Source: CF-46 sp963760735 (GTDB lineage: Bacteria; Chloroflexota; Limnocylindria; Limnocylindrales; CSP1-4). Taken from it: 64,000 nt of DNA. Below, piece after piece: positions 9,286-17,731 of the stretch (positions are counted from its first letter, which is position 1; every line of letters starts with the position of its first letter). A program made the translations under genes and the position numbers. The notes under the pieces were generated by a model, which worked only from the letters and a program-made list of their open reading frames with translations, ran no database searches and was not told the DNA's origin. The stretch is from contig CAVXEB010000007.1 of NCBI GenBank assembly GCA_963760735.1, forward strand, positions 186,001 through 250,000. The letters are read 5' to 3'.

Positions 9286-9338
9286 TCAGGACTTCCCAAG
9301 CTGAATGTCGCGGGTTCGAACCCCAGTCCTCCCGCTCC
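9286..9338 (+). repeat. Degenerate 3' half of tRNA-Gly(TCC)
   Basis: The 17 bases 9304-9320 are identical to 8093-8109 of tRNA-Gly. They are preceded by CCCAAGCTG, matching the anticodon loop and 3' anticodon strand, and followed by a slightly expanded CCCCAGTCCTCCCGCTCC end. The 5' half, D arm and clean acceptor pairing are absent, so it cannot be a tRNA. It has the intact GCTGA anticodon-stem strand that the complete gene at 8051 lacks. It looks like a tRNA remnant or an old attachment-site duplication. Confidence 0.75.
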
Positions 9339-9376
9339 TCTTCCCTCGCCTGACGTTCGCCTGAGCGCGACCGCAG

Positions 9377-10483
9377 TCAGGGGAGCGGCTCGTAGACGAG
9401 CGTCCCCCCGTCCTCGAGGGTGATGGTCAGGGCGTTCGACGCAATCGCGTAGCTCGCGCTGTTCGTCAGGGCCAGCACGTACAGGTCGCCGTGGGACCCG
9501 TCACCGCAGGGCACGATCGCCGACGGCCCGGGCACGATCGACAGGCCGCCCGCCGCCGTCGCCGTCCACTGGCCGACGAGGGTGTTGCAGTCGGCGATCG
9601 CGCTGAACTGCCCGCCCGCCTTGAACGAGACGGTGTACTTCGAGCGCTCGGCGGCCGGGATGACGCCCTGATGCACGGGGTCGCGCGTGGTGATGCTGAC
9701 GAGCTGCCAGTTCGTCCCGACCAGGTCGGCGCCCGGGCTCGGGGCGGGTGTCGGGGACGGCGTCGGCTTGGGCGTCGGGGTCGGTGTCGGGGTCGGGGTC
9801 GGGGTCGGTGTGGGCGTCGGTGACTTCGTGGGTGCCTCGGTCGGCTCCGTCGTCGGCGAGGCGGACGCGCTCGGCGGGGCCGAAGCGGTCACCGTGGGCG
9901 TCGGGCTCGCGGTCGGCGTGGCCGTCGGGGTCGGGCTCGGTGACGCGCTCGGTGACGGGCTCGCGCTGGCTGACGCGGAAGGCGACGAGCTGGCGCTGGG
10001 TGACGCCGAGGGACTCGGGACCACCGCCGTGCCGGAGCTCGCCACGAACGTGCCGGTCCCACCGTCGGCTGTCGTGAGCGTCAGCTGACCGCCGGCGATG
10101 ACCCAGGTCGTCACATTCGCGAGCTCGTGGGCGAAGATGTCCCCGTACGACCCGTCCGGGCAGGCCACGAGCGTGCTTGGCCCGGGCGTGATCGTGATGC
10201 CGTCCTTGCCGCGCAGGCTGTAGGTCCCGGCCAGGGCATTGCAGTCCGCCCTGGCGCTGAACGTGCCGTCGGTGGCGAACTTGATCGTGTAGCGCGTCTG
10301 CTCTTCGGCCGGGAATACCCCCTGGAACGCCGGGGTCTGGCCGGTGATCGCGGCCAGCTGCCAGGTCGAGCCGGTCAGGGTGCCGGTGTCCGGGCCGCGG
10401 CCCAGGATGGCGAAGAGGGCGAGCCCGCCGATGACGACGGCGGCGACGACGCCGATGACGACGACCACGGGGCGTTGCTGCAT
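9377..10483 (-). CDS. Membrane-anchored protein with two META (HslJ-like) domains
   Basis: Protein of 368 residues with an N-terminal membrane anchor (about residues 5-28) and no lipobox. Two META domains follow at about 36-150 and 258-368. Both contain GS/GT-x-WQL near the start and the ADCN motif later. They are separated by about 105 residues of almost pure Ser/Pro/Ala/Thr, ending in a long Thr-Pro repeat. META domains occur in HslJ and related envelope proteins of unclear activity. ATG 10483 is chosen because GGAGAGGG lies just upstream; the frame is open to 10576 without a better signal. The linker suggests an extracellular, wall-spanning position. Confidence 0.85.
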   Translation of the reverse strand: MQQRPVVVVIGVVAAVVIGGLALFAILGRGPDTGTLTGSTWQLAAITGQTPAFQGVFPAEEQTRYTIKFATDGTFSARADCNALAGTYSLRGKDGITITPGPSTLVACPDGSYGDIFAHELANVTTWVIAGGQLTLTTADGGTGTFVASSGTAVVPSPSASPSASSSPSASASASPSPSASPSPTPTATPTASPTPTVTASAPPSASASPTTEPTEAPTKSPTPTPTPTPTPTPTPTPKPTPSPTPAPSPGADLVGTNWQLVSITTRDPVHQGVIPAAERSKYTVSFKAGGQFSAIADCNTLVGQWTATAAGGLSIVPGPSAIVPCGDGSHGDLYVLALTNSASYAIASNALTITLEDGGTLVYEPLP

Positions 10484-10667
10484 CAGTCCCTCTCCATCGG
10501 GTGGACCATCGAAGGAGGCATCGACTCGGCGACAGCTGATCGTCGCCATGCCGGTTCGTCCGAGTCCGGCGTGCACACTGCGGCCCGCGCCGCGGTCTCG
10601 TCAAGGCGGACGGCACGCCTCTAACTGAGGCCCACTCCCCTCACCCGACCCGGGCGGCCGTGGCGCG

Positions 10668-11117
10668 TCACTGTGTCGACGCATCCTCGATGCCGAACGG
10701 CACGCCCTCGCGCCATTCCGACGGCGCCAACGACGCCAGCGGATCGAATGGCGTGGACCACTCGGTCCGGACGGGCGACGGCCCGAAGCCCTCCATGGCG
10801 TAGATGGTCTCGCGGTCGATCTTGTCGCCACGGAACCGGACCATGCTGACGCCGAACATCGGCGGCGACCCGTCGTAGCTGACGAGGACCTCGAGGAACC
10901 AGAGGTCGCCGTGGCCGGTGATCCGGCGCAGCCGGTAGTCGACCTTCGCGGGGTACTGCTTGCGCCAGGTCAGGAAGCTGTCCTTCCCGATGAACCGCTC
11001 GCCCGACTGCGGGAACTCGAGCACGGCGTCGTCGTGGTAGATCTCGTGCGTCTCGTCGAGGTCGCGACCTTCCTCGAATTGGCGGACCAGGGCCCGGCGA
11101 ATGGCGGCGTCGTCCAT
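10668..11117 (-). CDS. SnoaL-like / NTF2-fold protein
   Basis: Protein of 149 residues resembling the SnoaL-like NTF2 fold: an N-terminal helix (AIRRALVRQFEEG), an EIYHDDAVLEFPQSGERFIG motif and alternating strands afterwards. Such proteins include small polyketide cyclases, isomerases and non-enzymatic ligand binders, so no reaction is assigned. A strong GGGGAGG site precedes ATG 11117. The gene is on the same strand as the K+ channel gene, with a 164-base gap. Confidence 0.75.
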   Translation of the reverse strand: MDDAAIRRALVRQFEEGRDLDETHEIYHDDAVLEFPQSGERFIGKDSFLTWRKQYPAKVDYRLRRITGHGDLWFLEVLVSYDGSPPMFGVSMVRFRGDKIDRETIYAMEGFGPSPVRTEWSTPFDPLASLAPSEWREGVPFGIEDASTQ

Positions 11118-11281
11118 GGGCGTACCTCCCCCGTGTTCGCGCCCATGCCAGGCGGGGTCGGCCCTCGGCGCCGAAGGAAGGACGGCGTGCGCGCCTTGCC
11201 GCGGCAGTCCTCGACTCGGACGACTACTCCTGCGCGCGCTGCCCGATGAGCGACGGCGACTGATCCGCGGAGAGTCCGGCG

Positions 11282-12043
11282 TCAGCCGGGGTCATCGCTC
11301 CGGCCGGGCTCGTCGACCACGGCAGTCGCGGACTCCGCCTCGACGCTCGCGCGCGACGACCCGCGGACGATCGTCCGGCCGATGTTTCCGACGAGCAACG
11401 CCACAGCCGATACCAGATACAGCTGTCCCGCCAAGGCTTCCGACACGGCCATCATCCGGCCCACGGGCGTCGACGCCGTGAAGTCCCCGTAGCCGACGGT
11501 CGTCAGGGTCACGTAGCTGAAGTAGAGGTAGTCGATCGCCGCCGGATTGGCCGTCTGGACAAAGAACGGCGCGTCGGTCACGGCACTGATCAAGGGATAG
11601 AGGTAGGCGTAGGTCAGTCCGACCAGGAGGTAGATCGCCAACGCTCCCAGGACAATCCTGAAGGTGATCGTCGGCGTGGCCAGGATCCGCCTCAGGATGA
11701 CGACCGGCGCGGCGAACGCGAGCAGCAAGCCGATCAGGCCGGCCGCGAAGGTCCCCCGGTCGGCACCGCTGACGAGACCCGCGGCTGCGCCGGCGACGGC
11801 GATCAGGACGACCACGAGCGCCGCCCGGTAGGTCCGGCGCCGGGCACCCGACGTATGGAGGACGAAGAGGAGCGTGAATCCGCTCAGGCACACGCCCACG
11901 AACTGGCCGACCGCGCCGATGCCAAGTGAGATCGTGACGATCGTCGCGAGGACGAGCAGCAGGACCAGGCCGAAGTCGTCTCGCTCCTCGAGGCGCGCGA
12001 CCACACGGTCTCTTCGTTTCGCCGGCGTGGCGGGTCCGAGCAT
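11282..12043 (-). CDS. Potassium channel protein (two-pore-helix type with extra N-terminal membrane segments)
   Basis: Membrane protein of 253 residues. The K+ selectivity filter TTVGYGD is at residues 181-187, between a pore helix and a final membrane helix at about 200-222. Hydrophobic segments at about 24-45, 48-64, 74-92, 100-118 and 128-152 precede the pore. No cytoplasmic RCK/TrkA domain follows; the tail is short and acidic. It starts 20 bases after the cupin gene's stop, suggesting cotranscription with the MtnB-like/cupin pair, although no functional link is evident. Confidence 0.88.
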   Translation of the reverse strand: MLGPATPAKRRDRVVARLEERDDFGLVLLLVLATIVTISLGIGAVGQFVGVCLSGFTLLFVLHTSGARRRTYRAALVVVLIAVAGAAAGLVSGADRGTFAAGLIGLLLAFAAPVVILRRILATPTITFRIVLGALAIYLLVGLTYAYLYPLISAVTDAPFFVQTANPAAIDYLYFSYVTLTTVGYGDFTASTPVGRMMAVSEALAGQLYLVSAVALLVGNIGRTIVRGSSRASVEAESATAVVDEPGRSDDPG

Positions 12044-12063
12044 CGGAACGGATCAGCGGACGG

Positions 12064-12486
12064 TCAGTCGAGCCACTCCCGGTCCTGGTTGTCCGGGTCA
12101 TCGATCGGCGACGAGATGAACAGCACCTTCGGGGCGTCCTCGAACTGCCCGCCGTGGGGCGTGTTCGCGGGGATGACCCAGACGTCGCCCTTCGTCACCG
12201 GCCGCGTCACGCCGCCGACCGTCACCGATCCGGTTCCCTCGAGCACGTAGCCGATCTCGTCGTGGGTCACGTGGACGTGGCGCCGAAAGGGGCCCGGGTG
12301 GCCCTGGAAGACGAACACGCTCGATTGGGTCCCATGGCCGAGATAGGTCCGCTTGAAGACGTCCGCCTCGGTCAGTGCATCCGCCGCGACGGCGGCCGCG
12401 ACGTCGACGACGTCGACCTTCGTCCGGGGGATCAACTGCTGGCAGGTCGGGCAAAGGTGCTGGTCGGCGCGGTCGTGCTCCGTCAT
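12064..12486 (-). CDS. Cupin-domain protein coupled to the MtnB-like gene
   Basis: Small protein of 140 residues. A C-x-x-C pair (CPTC, residues 12-15) opens the chain. A cupin barrel follows, with motif 1 RHVHVTHDE (His70, His72, Asp76/Glu77) and motif 2 ending in IPANTPHG (His111), consistent with a mononuclear metal site. ATG 12486 overlaps the stop of the class II aldolase-like gene (ATGA), so the two are translationally coupled. In methionine salvage the MtnB partner is acireductone dioxygenase, also a cupin, but this protein lacks that enzyme's full signature. It could be an analogue or a sugar-metabolism cupin. Confidence 0.82.
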   Translation of the reverse strand: MTEHDRADQHLCPTCQQLIPRTKVDVVDVAAAVAADALTEADVFKRTYLGHGTQSSVFVFQGHPGPFRRHVHVTHDEIGYVLEGTGSVTVGGVTRPVTKGDVWVIPANTPHGGQFEDAPKVLFISSPIDDPDNQDREWLD

Positions 12487-13130
12487 GGCATGGGCTCCTG
12501 TCGTCGGTCGCGTCGGGCGACCACCGCCTCGAAGAGGAAGTGATAGACCTCCGTGTGGCGCTTCGCCTCCCACACGTCCTCGCCCCAGATGTAAGCGCCG
12601 TGGTCGGCGACGACGACCGCGAAGCTCGACGCGAACCGGGGATCGCCGAGGACCCGCGCCAGCTGCTCGGTCAGCTCCGCCTCGCGCGGCGTGTTCCGGA
12701 TGATGGGGAGCAGGTGGGTGTCGCGGTTGGCGACGCCGCGGATGCCCTTGAGCATCTCGAGGTCGCGGATCGCCACGTGGTCGGCGTCATCGGCCACCGC
12801 GAGATCGCCGGCGAGGACCGCCGACAGCGCGTGCGAGTGGACGACGCTCCGGGCGCCACGCTCCCGGGCGGCCATCGAGAAGATCGCGTTGCACTCGCTC
12901 GGGCGGAGCGCGGGGTTGTCGGGCCGGGCGAGGACGCTGCAGTCGGCCGGGTCGACGGTGAAGAACTCGTCCGGCCGGATCCGCTCCTTGTGGACGCCGG
13001 TCGGGGCCAGCAGGAGTCCGCCCCCGTCCGCCGGGCCGCAGATCCCGCCGCCGGTGCCCGACACCCAGCCCTTCGCGTAGAACACACCGAGCAGCTCGAC
13101 CATCAGCTCGCGGGTGGCCTGTTCGTCCAT
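12483..13130 (-). CDS. mtnB: Class II aldolase-family protein, probable methylthioribulose-1-phosphate dehydratase
   Basis: Zinc enzyme of 215 residues. The MtnB segment GWVSGTGGGI is at 21-30 and LAPTGVHKERI at 41-51. Zinc ligands are His98 and His100 (VVHSH) and His177 (ADHG). Cys80 in RPSEC and Glu125 in LEMLKGI match the catalytic Cys and Glu known from APIP/MtnB, with the same 18-residue Cys-His spacing as the human enzyme. MtnB removes water from methylthioribulose 1-phosphate in methionine salvage. No mtnA, mtnC or mtnD is visible here, only the coupled cupin gene. Sugar-phosphate aldolase activity is the alternative. Confidence 0.75.
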   Translation of the reverse strand: MDEQATRELMVELLGVFYAKGWVSGTGGGICGPADGGGLLLAPTGVHKERIRPDEFFTVDPADCSVLARPDNPALRPSECNAIFSMAARERGARSVVHSHALSAVLAGDLAVADDADHVAIRDLEMLKGIRGVANRDTHLLPIIRNTPREAELTEQLARVLGDPRFASSFAVVVADHGAYIWGEDVWEAKRHTEVYHFLFEAVVARRDRRQEPMP

Positions 13131-13173
13131 GAGGGGATCGTAGGACGACGCGGGCCGTGTCGTCCCGGCAGGG

Positions 13174-13896
13174 TCAGGTCCGGAACGGCTTCGGATCGAT
13201 CGCCTGGTAGACGTAGGTGAAGAAGCACTGCAGCTCGTCGCGCTCCTTGTGCGACCAGAGCGGCTTCATCGTGCCCATCGGGTCGGACGTGTCGAACGTG
13301 ATCGTGACGTTCGGGTCGCGGGGCCAGTTCGGGTCGCAGATCCGGAGGACGACCGTCGAGCCGTTCGTGTCGTAGCCCCAGGCCAGGACCTGGTGGTTGT
13401 GCGACAGGTCCTTGGGGTCGGCACTGACGATCCGGACAAGGCCGATCATCGCGAGCTTGCCTGCGTCGATCGTCTTCTGGATCGCCGGCCACTCCTGGCG
13501 GATCATCGTCCAGGTCCGGCTGTGGCGGTCGACCCCGACCCGGCCGAGGAACACGGACAGCTGTGACTCCCTGTCGGACCGGGTCGGGCTCATCAGCTGG
13601 AAGAAGCGCCACGGCAGGCGGCCGTCGTCGAAGCTCGTGATCTGACGGTTGACGATGTAGCGGTAGCGGTCCTCGCCGCCCGTCGGCTGGGGCGAGTCGC
13701 CCGGCGTCAGGCCGAGGGCGTACAGGTCCGCGGTCGTGAACGACATCCCGCCGCACAGCCCGTTCGCGGCGTCGCCGATGTCCAGGGTCGCCACATTGCC
13801 GAGCTTGAACTGCTGGATCGGGGTGTGCGGCCACGCGTTCGGGTAGATGAACCCGTTGACCTTCGGATCGAAGTTCGGGACACGAACACTGGCCAC
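13174..13896 (-). CDS. Uncharacterized protein with papain-like Cys/His/Asp arrangement
   Basis: Protein of 240 residues read from GTG 13896, preceded by a good GGAGGG site. The frame is open to 14091, but the extension is Arg-rich and unlikely. Conserved-looking blocks are GLCGGMSF with Cys48, SHNHQVLAWGYD with His168, and ICDPNWP with Asp188/Asn190. A Cys near the N-terminus of a helix, then His-Q-V-L and Asp/Asn-P, is the order seen in papain-like (C39/C70-type) cysteine peptidases. No signal peptide is seen and the substrate is unknown. The peptidase idea is inference from motif order only. Confidence 0.75.
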   Translation of the reverse strand: MASVRVPNFDPKVNGFIYPNAWPHTPIQQFKLGNVATLDIGDAANGLCGGMSFTTADLYALGLTPGDSPQPTGGEDRYRYIVNRQITSFDDGRLPWRFFQLMSPTRSDRESQLSVFLGRVGVDRHSRTWTMIRQEWPAIQKTIDAGKLAMIGLVRIVSADPKDLSHNHQVLAWGYDTNGSTVVLRICDPNWPRDPNVTITFDTSDPMGTMKPLWSHKERDELQCFFTYVYQAIDPKPFRT

Positions 13897-14099
13897 TGGC
13901 GCCCTCCGAGCTTGGTTGCGTCGTGAGCCTAGCCGGGGCTCGTCACCGCGCCGTCGCAGCGGACGCCTGCAGTATGGAGTCGACCCGGATCGTGTGACGA
14001 CGGCCCTCCCGAGGTTCCGGAACCTTATCCGGGCGCCGCCCCGCGGCTGGTCGAAATGGGTGATGCCGGCGGGCCTGCCGCTGGTCATCATGCGCGCGG

Positions 14100-14756
14100 A
14101 TGAACGCCAGGCAGTCCGATCTCACGAGCGCCGAGCTCGAGCAGGCACGATGGGTCGCGCGGTTCCTGCTCGAGCTGATCGACGCGTGGGCCGGTCTCTG
14201 GCCGGACATCCGGTTCGAGGACCGGAAGGGCCGGACCGCCGATTCGATCGTCGACATCGCCCAGGCGCGGTTCCTCGATGCGCTCGCGACGGTCGAGGTC
14301 CGCCTGACGTTCGCCGTGCCGACCCGACCCCTCCGCGGCTCCGCACCGAACCACCATCTGAGCGTCTGGCGCCACAACGCCGAGCCCGACAAGGGTTCGG
14401 TCGGTGAGTCGATCGCGATCGGGCCGAACCCCTCGGTCGGCTTCGTGCTGGATTCGTCGATCCGGTTGCTCGGCCGTGCGGGTGGCCCGCGGGGCAGCCC
14501 GGTGCCGATGCTCGCCCGGCTGCGGAACGTCGCGTCGGCCGAGCGCGACCTCGTCGAGCTCCGTGAGCCCCGGCAGCGGTCGGCGACGCGGCTCGAGCGG
14601 GCCGGCCCGGAAGGCGATGCCGCGCGCGACGCCACGGGACCCGGGGGCCGCGTCTCCGACTCGGGCAGGCGGGAGCGGGAGCGGAGGGCGGAGATGCGCC
14701 GGACGCGGTTCCTGCTGATCGGCCGCGATCGGCTGGCGGCGGAGCCTGCGGACTAG
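14100..14756 (+). CDS. Hypothetical protein
   Basis: Protein of 218 residues that I do not recognise. The first 110 residues look like a folded helical/strand domain (VARFLLELIDAWAGLWPDIR, then a GRTADSIVDIAQ segment). The last 70 residues are Arg/Gly/Glu-rich and probably disordered. Codon third positions are strongly G/C as in neighbouring genes, and this supports the plus-strand frame over the overlapping minus-strand frame. The end overlaps the convergent regulator gene's stop by four bases. The start is uncertain because no ribosome-binding site is clear. Confidence 0.55.
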   Translation: MNARQSDLTSAELEQARWVARFLLELIDAWAGLWPDIRFEDRKGRTADSIVDIAQARFLDALATVEVRLTFAVPTRPLRGSAPNHHLSVWRHNAEPDKGSVGESIAIGPNPSVGFVLDSSIRLLGRAGGPRGSPVPMLARLRNVASAERDLVELREPRQRSATRLERAGPEGDAARDATGPGGRVSDSGRRERERRAEMRRTRFLLIGRDRLAAEPAD

Positions 14757-15427
14757 TCGGGCGCGGTCCCGTTCGGGACGAGCGCGACGCAGCAGTAGCC
14801 GTCGATCGGCTCGGCGCGCGCCTCGACCCCAGCCGCGTCGTAGTCGTCGGCGACCGCGGTCAGCATCGCGAGGTTGAGCGAACAGGTCAGCTCACGATGG
14901 TCGGTGGCGAGCCGATCGAACGGGCAGTTCCGCAGACGCACGACGCCATCCGGTCCGACCGCGGGTTCGTAGCCGCGCTCGGCCAGCGCGGCGACGAGCG
15001 CCGTCCGGTCGCGCGGCGCCGGTGCCTCCGCGGCGAGCTCATGGCCGCGCCGGGTCGCCGCCGCGAGCGCCTCCGTCCGGGCGTCGCCGGATCGCTCGAC
15101 CGCCTCGGCCAGGATCTCCGCGACCTCGTCGTAGCGGCGGGGCGGCAGGGACACGGACGTCTCGCGACCGCGCGCCCGGCGGTAGAACTTGGCCGGTCGG
15201 CCAGCCCCGGGACCGCTCCGACCGCTGCGCCGGTGGTACTCGACGTCGAACAGACCGGCCGCAGCGAGCCGGTCGAGGTGGAAGGCCGCCAGCGGCCGGC
15301 CGATCCCGACCCCGGCCGCGGCCGCGTCCCGATCGACTGCGTCGGGCTGGGCCACGACGAAGTCGTACAACGAACGCCGGACGGGGTCTGCCAGCGGTGC
15401 CAGTCGGTGGAGCGCGTCGTCGGTCAT
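14753..15427 (-). CDS. SufR/COG2345-type helix-turn-helix regulator
   Basis: DNA-binding protein of 224 residues. An N-terminal winged helix (LAPLADPVRRSLYDFVVAQ through AAFHLDRLAAAGL) is followed by a wing with Arg/Gly-rich GPGAGRPAKFYRR. A C-terminal cysteine set follows: Cys168 (NCPF), Cys182 (LTCS) and Cys212-213 (YCC). This layout matches the COG2345/SufR group, in which cysteines bind an Fe-S cluster. It is divergent from the MFS exporter gene with 129 bases between them, so control of that exporter is a reasonable inference. Ligand or cluster binding is not proven by sequence. Confidence 0.82.
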   Translation of the reverse strand: MTDDALHRLAPLADPVRRSLYDFVVAQPDAVDRDAAAAGVGIGRPLAAFHLDRLAAAGLFDVEYHRRSGRSGPGAGRPAKFYRRARGRETSVSLPPRRYDEVAEILAEAVERSGDARTEALAAATRRGHELAAEAPAPRDRTALVAALAERGYEPAVGPDGVVRLRNCPFDRLATDHRELTCSLNLAMLTAVADDYDAAGVEARAEPIDGYCCVALVPNGTAPD

Positions 15428-15544
15428 CGGGTCCCAACTCTATCGCACGCGTGGACTGGTCAAACAGTTGACCGCCTTGGTGGGTCGAGAGGCTCCGTCA
15501 GGGTCGCGGGCCCTGAGGTCGCGACCGGATTCGGCCCCGTCCCG

Positions 15545-15550
15545 TACGAT
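15545..15550 (+). promoter_or_regulatory. -10 hexamer of a leaderless promoter for the MFS gene
   Basis: TACGAT lies six bases before GTG 15557 and no ribosome-binding site is present. A transcript would begin at or within a base or two of the start codon. No convincing -35 is seen. Confidence 0.55.
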
Positions 15551-15556
15551 CCGGCG

Positions 15557-16876
15557 GTGCCCTCGACGCCGGAACGATCCCTCTTCGCCCTCCGCGAGTT
15601 CAAGGCACTCGTCGGCGCCCGGGCGACGAACGCCCTGGCGGTCAGCGCCCTCGCGACGGTCGTCGCGTTCCAGACCTACCAGCTGACCCGCGATCCACTC
15701 TCGCTGGGCTGGCTCGGCCTCGTCGAGGCGATCCCGGCGCTGTCGCTCGTCTTGTTCGGGGGTCAGCTGGCCGACCGCCGCGAGCGGCGGACGATCGTCG
15801 TCGTGACCAGTGCGATCGTGACCCTCTGCGCGGTCATCCTCGCGGGCATCTCGCTCGCCGGCGCCACGCTCCTCGGCATCCTCGCCGTGATCTTCGCGAC
15901 CGGGATCGCCAGTGGCTTCGAGCGGCCCGCGCTGACCGCGCTCGAGGCGCAGGTCGTTCCACGCGAGGAGGCGGCCCGGGGCGTCTCGACGTTGAGCAGC
16001 GTCAGCCAGGGTGGCGCGATCCTCGGCCCGGCCGCGGGCGGCCTCGCGATCGCGGCGATCGGCATCCCCGCGACGTACGGGGTGATCGCGATCCTCCTCG
16101 CGGTCTCGACCGCCTGCCTGATGACGATCGGCCGGAAGCCGATCCCCGCGCCGGTCCTGGGCGAGCCATTCATCCAGAGCCTCCTCGGCGGGATCCGCTA
16201 CGTCCGCCGGACGCCGGCCCTCATCGGGTCGATGGCGCTCGACCTCTTCGCCGTGTTCTTCGGCGGCGCGATCGCCCTGCTCCCGATCTACGCGACCGAC
16301 ATCCTCCATGTCGGGGCGATCGGGCTTGGCGTGCTCCGGACGGCGCCGTCGGTCGGCGCGCTGCTCGTGATGCTCGTGGCCACCCACCGCCCGCCGAGCC
16401 GGCACGCCGGTGCGACCCTGCTCGTCTGCGTCGCCGGGTTCGGGCTGAGCATGATCGTGTTCGGGGCGTCGACGGTCTTCGCCGTCTCGCTCATCGCGCT
16501 GTTCGTGTCGGGCGTCACCGACGGGGTGAGCATGGTGATCCGGAACACGATCCTCCGCGTCCTGTCGCCGGAGCGGATCCGCGGCCGGGTCGCCTCCGTG
16601 AACTGGGTCTTCATCGGGGCGTCGAACGAGCTCGGCGCGTTCGAGAGCGGCTTCGCGGCGAAGGCCTTCGGGACGGTTCCGAGCGTCGTTGGCGGCGGCA
16701 TCCTGACGCTCGCGGTCGTGGGAGCCACGGCCCTGCTCGTTCCGCAGCTCCGGACCCTGGACCTCGACACGGCGGAGCCCGGCGACGACGGGCTGGGACC
16801 GATCGAGCCGCCGGGCCTGGTCGTCGAGCCGGTCGGCGCGTCACGTTCTCCCACCGGGCAGCTCGCCGAGGAGTGA
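15557..16876 (+). CDS. MFS transporter (EntS-like exporter family)
   Basis: Integral membrane transporter of 439 residues with about 12 hydrophobic segments. The start GTG 15557 is supported by the leaderless -10 hexamer and the typical entry LFALREFKALVGAR. The loop between helices 2 and 3 carries the MFS motif GGQLADRRERR. The central loop and the second half (IRYVRRTPALIGSMALDLFAVFFGG) resemble enterobactin-exporter-like MFS proteins. Substrate is unknown. The gene is divergent from the SufR-like regulator, its likely controller. Confidence 0.87.
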   Translation: MPSTPERSLFALREFKALVGARATNALAVSALATVVAFQTYQLTRDPLSLGWLGLVEAIPALSLVLFGGQLADRRERRTIVVVTSAIVTLCAVILAGISLAGATLLGILAVIFATGIASGFERPALTALEAQVVPREEAARGVSTLSSVSQGGAILGPAAGGLAIAAIGIPATYGVIAILLAVSTACLMTIGRKPIPAPVLGEPFIQSLLGGIRYVRRTPALIGSMALDLFAVFFGGAIALLPIYATDILHVGAIGLGVLRTAPSVGALLVMLVATHRPPSRHAGATLLVCVAGFGLSMIVFGASTVFAVSLIALFVSGVTDGVSMVIRNTILRVLSPERIRGRVASVNWVFIGASNELGAFESGFAAKAFGTVPSVVGGGILTLAVVGATALLVPQLRTLDLDTAEPGDDGLGPIEPPGLVVEPVGASRSPTGQLAEE

Positions 16877-16883
16877 CGCGGGG

Positions 16884-17720
16884 CTAGCCGGTCGCGAACG
16901 AGCGGACGAGGCCGAAGAACCCGTCGGGGTCGTCGAGCCAGAGGAAGTGGCCCATGCCCCGGAGGACCTCGAGCCGGCCGACTCCTGGCGCAAGCCCGTC
17001 GACGATCTCCCGGGACGCCCCGACCGGCGTGACGGGATCGAGGTCGCCTACGCAGACGAGGGTCGGCGAGGCGATCCGGGGCAGCTGGTCGACGATGTCC
17101 AGCCGGATCATCAGCTCCCCGCCGACGGCTCCGACCTCGCGGTTCGCGATCCGCCGGGCCAGGGCGTCGGCGTCCGGGATGTGGGGGCCGAAGGCCGCGA
17201 AGACCCGGTCCCACTCGGGGTCGCTCACCGCGTCGCCACCGTAGTCCCGCCGGGCGAGCTCGGCGACCTCGTCACCGGCGACCGTGCGAAATCCCTCCGT
17301 GAGCCGGTCGAGATCGAGCCGTGCCATCGTGGACGCGAGGATCAGGCCGCCCGCGTGACCCGGGTGACGCGCGCCGTACAGGATCGCGACGAAGCCGCCC
17401 ATCGAGTGACCGAAGACGATCGGTCGGTCGATGCCGAGCGCGTCGCAGAATGCCCGGACGTCGTCGGCGCAGGTCTCGAACGTCCACGACGCCGGGTCGT
17501 GCCGAGCCGACCGGCCGTGGTCCCGGAGGTCGAGGTAGACGACCTGCATCGCGTCCGCGAGGGTCGCGAACCACGGCTTGAAGTAGCTGTGGTCGTAGCT
17601 CCCGGGCCCGCCGTGGACGAGGACGATCGTCGGACGCTCGCGCGTGGTCGGGCCATCCGGGACGACGGACGGGCCCTCGACGTCGAACCAGAGGCGGGTT
17701 CCGTTGACGTCGATCCGCAT
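16884..17720 (-). CDS. Alpha/beta hydrolase, proline-iminopeptidase-like
   Basis: Hydrolase of 278 residues. HGGPGS, typical of proline iminopeptidase relatives, is near residues 36-41. DLRDHGRS follows, then the nucleophile elbow GHSMGG at about residue 110. The acid is in GDLDPVTP and the catalytic His in GMGHFLWLDD. No signal peptide is seen. It lies 11 bases after the SDR gene stop on the same strand, and the two are probably cotranscribed. True peptidase activity is not established; ester or lactone hydrolysis is equally possible. Confidence 0.87.
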   Translation of the reverse strand: MRIDVNGTRLWFDVEGPSVVPDGPTTRERPTIVLVHGGPGSYDHSYFKPWFATLADAMQVVYLDLRDHGRSARHDPASWTFETCADDVRAFCDALGIDRPIVFGHSMGGFVAILYGARHPGHAGGLILASTMARLDLDRLTEGFRTVAGDEVAELARRDYGGDAVSDPEWDRVFAAFGPHIPDADALARRIANREVGAVGGELMIRLDIVDQLPRIASPTLVCVGDLDPVTPVGASREIVDGLAPGVGRLEVLRGMGHFLWLDDPDGFFGLVRSFATG

Positions 17721-17731
17721 CGCGATGGCCG

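Noticed and set aside
8051..9338. Integrated mobile element bounded by tRNA-derived attachment sites
   Set aside because: The interval is only about 1.2 kb, with one hydrolase gene and no integrase. It is kept as a tRNA-remnant observation only.
13943..14635. Minus-strand 230-codon frame opposite the hypothetical gene at 14100
   Set aside because: Composition is Ser/Arg-rich. The plus frame has more gene-like third-position GC and plausible secondary structure.
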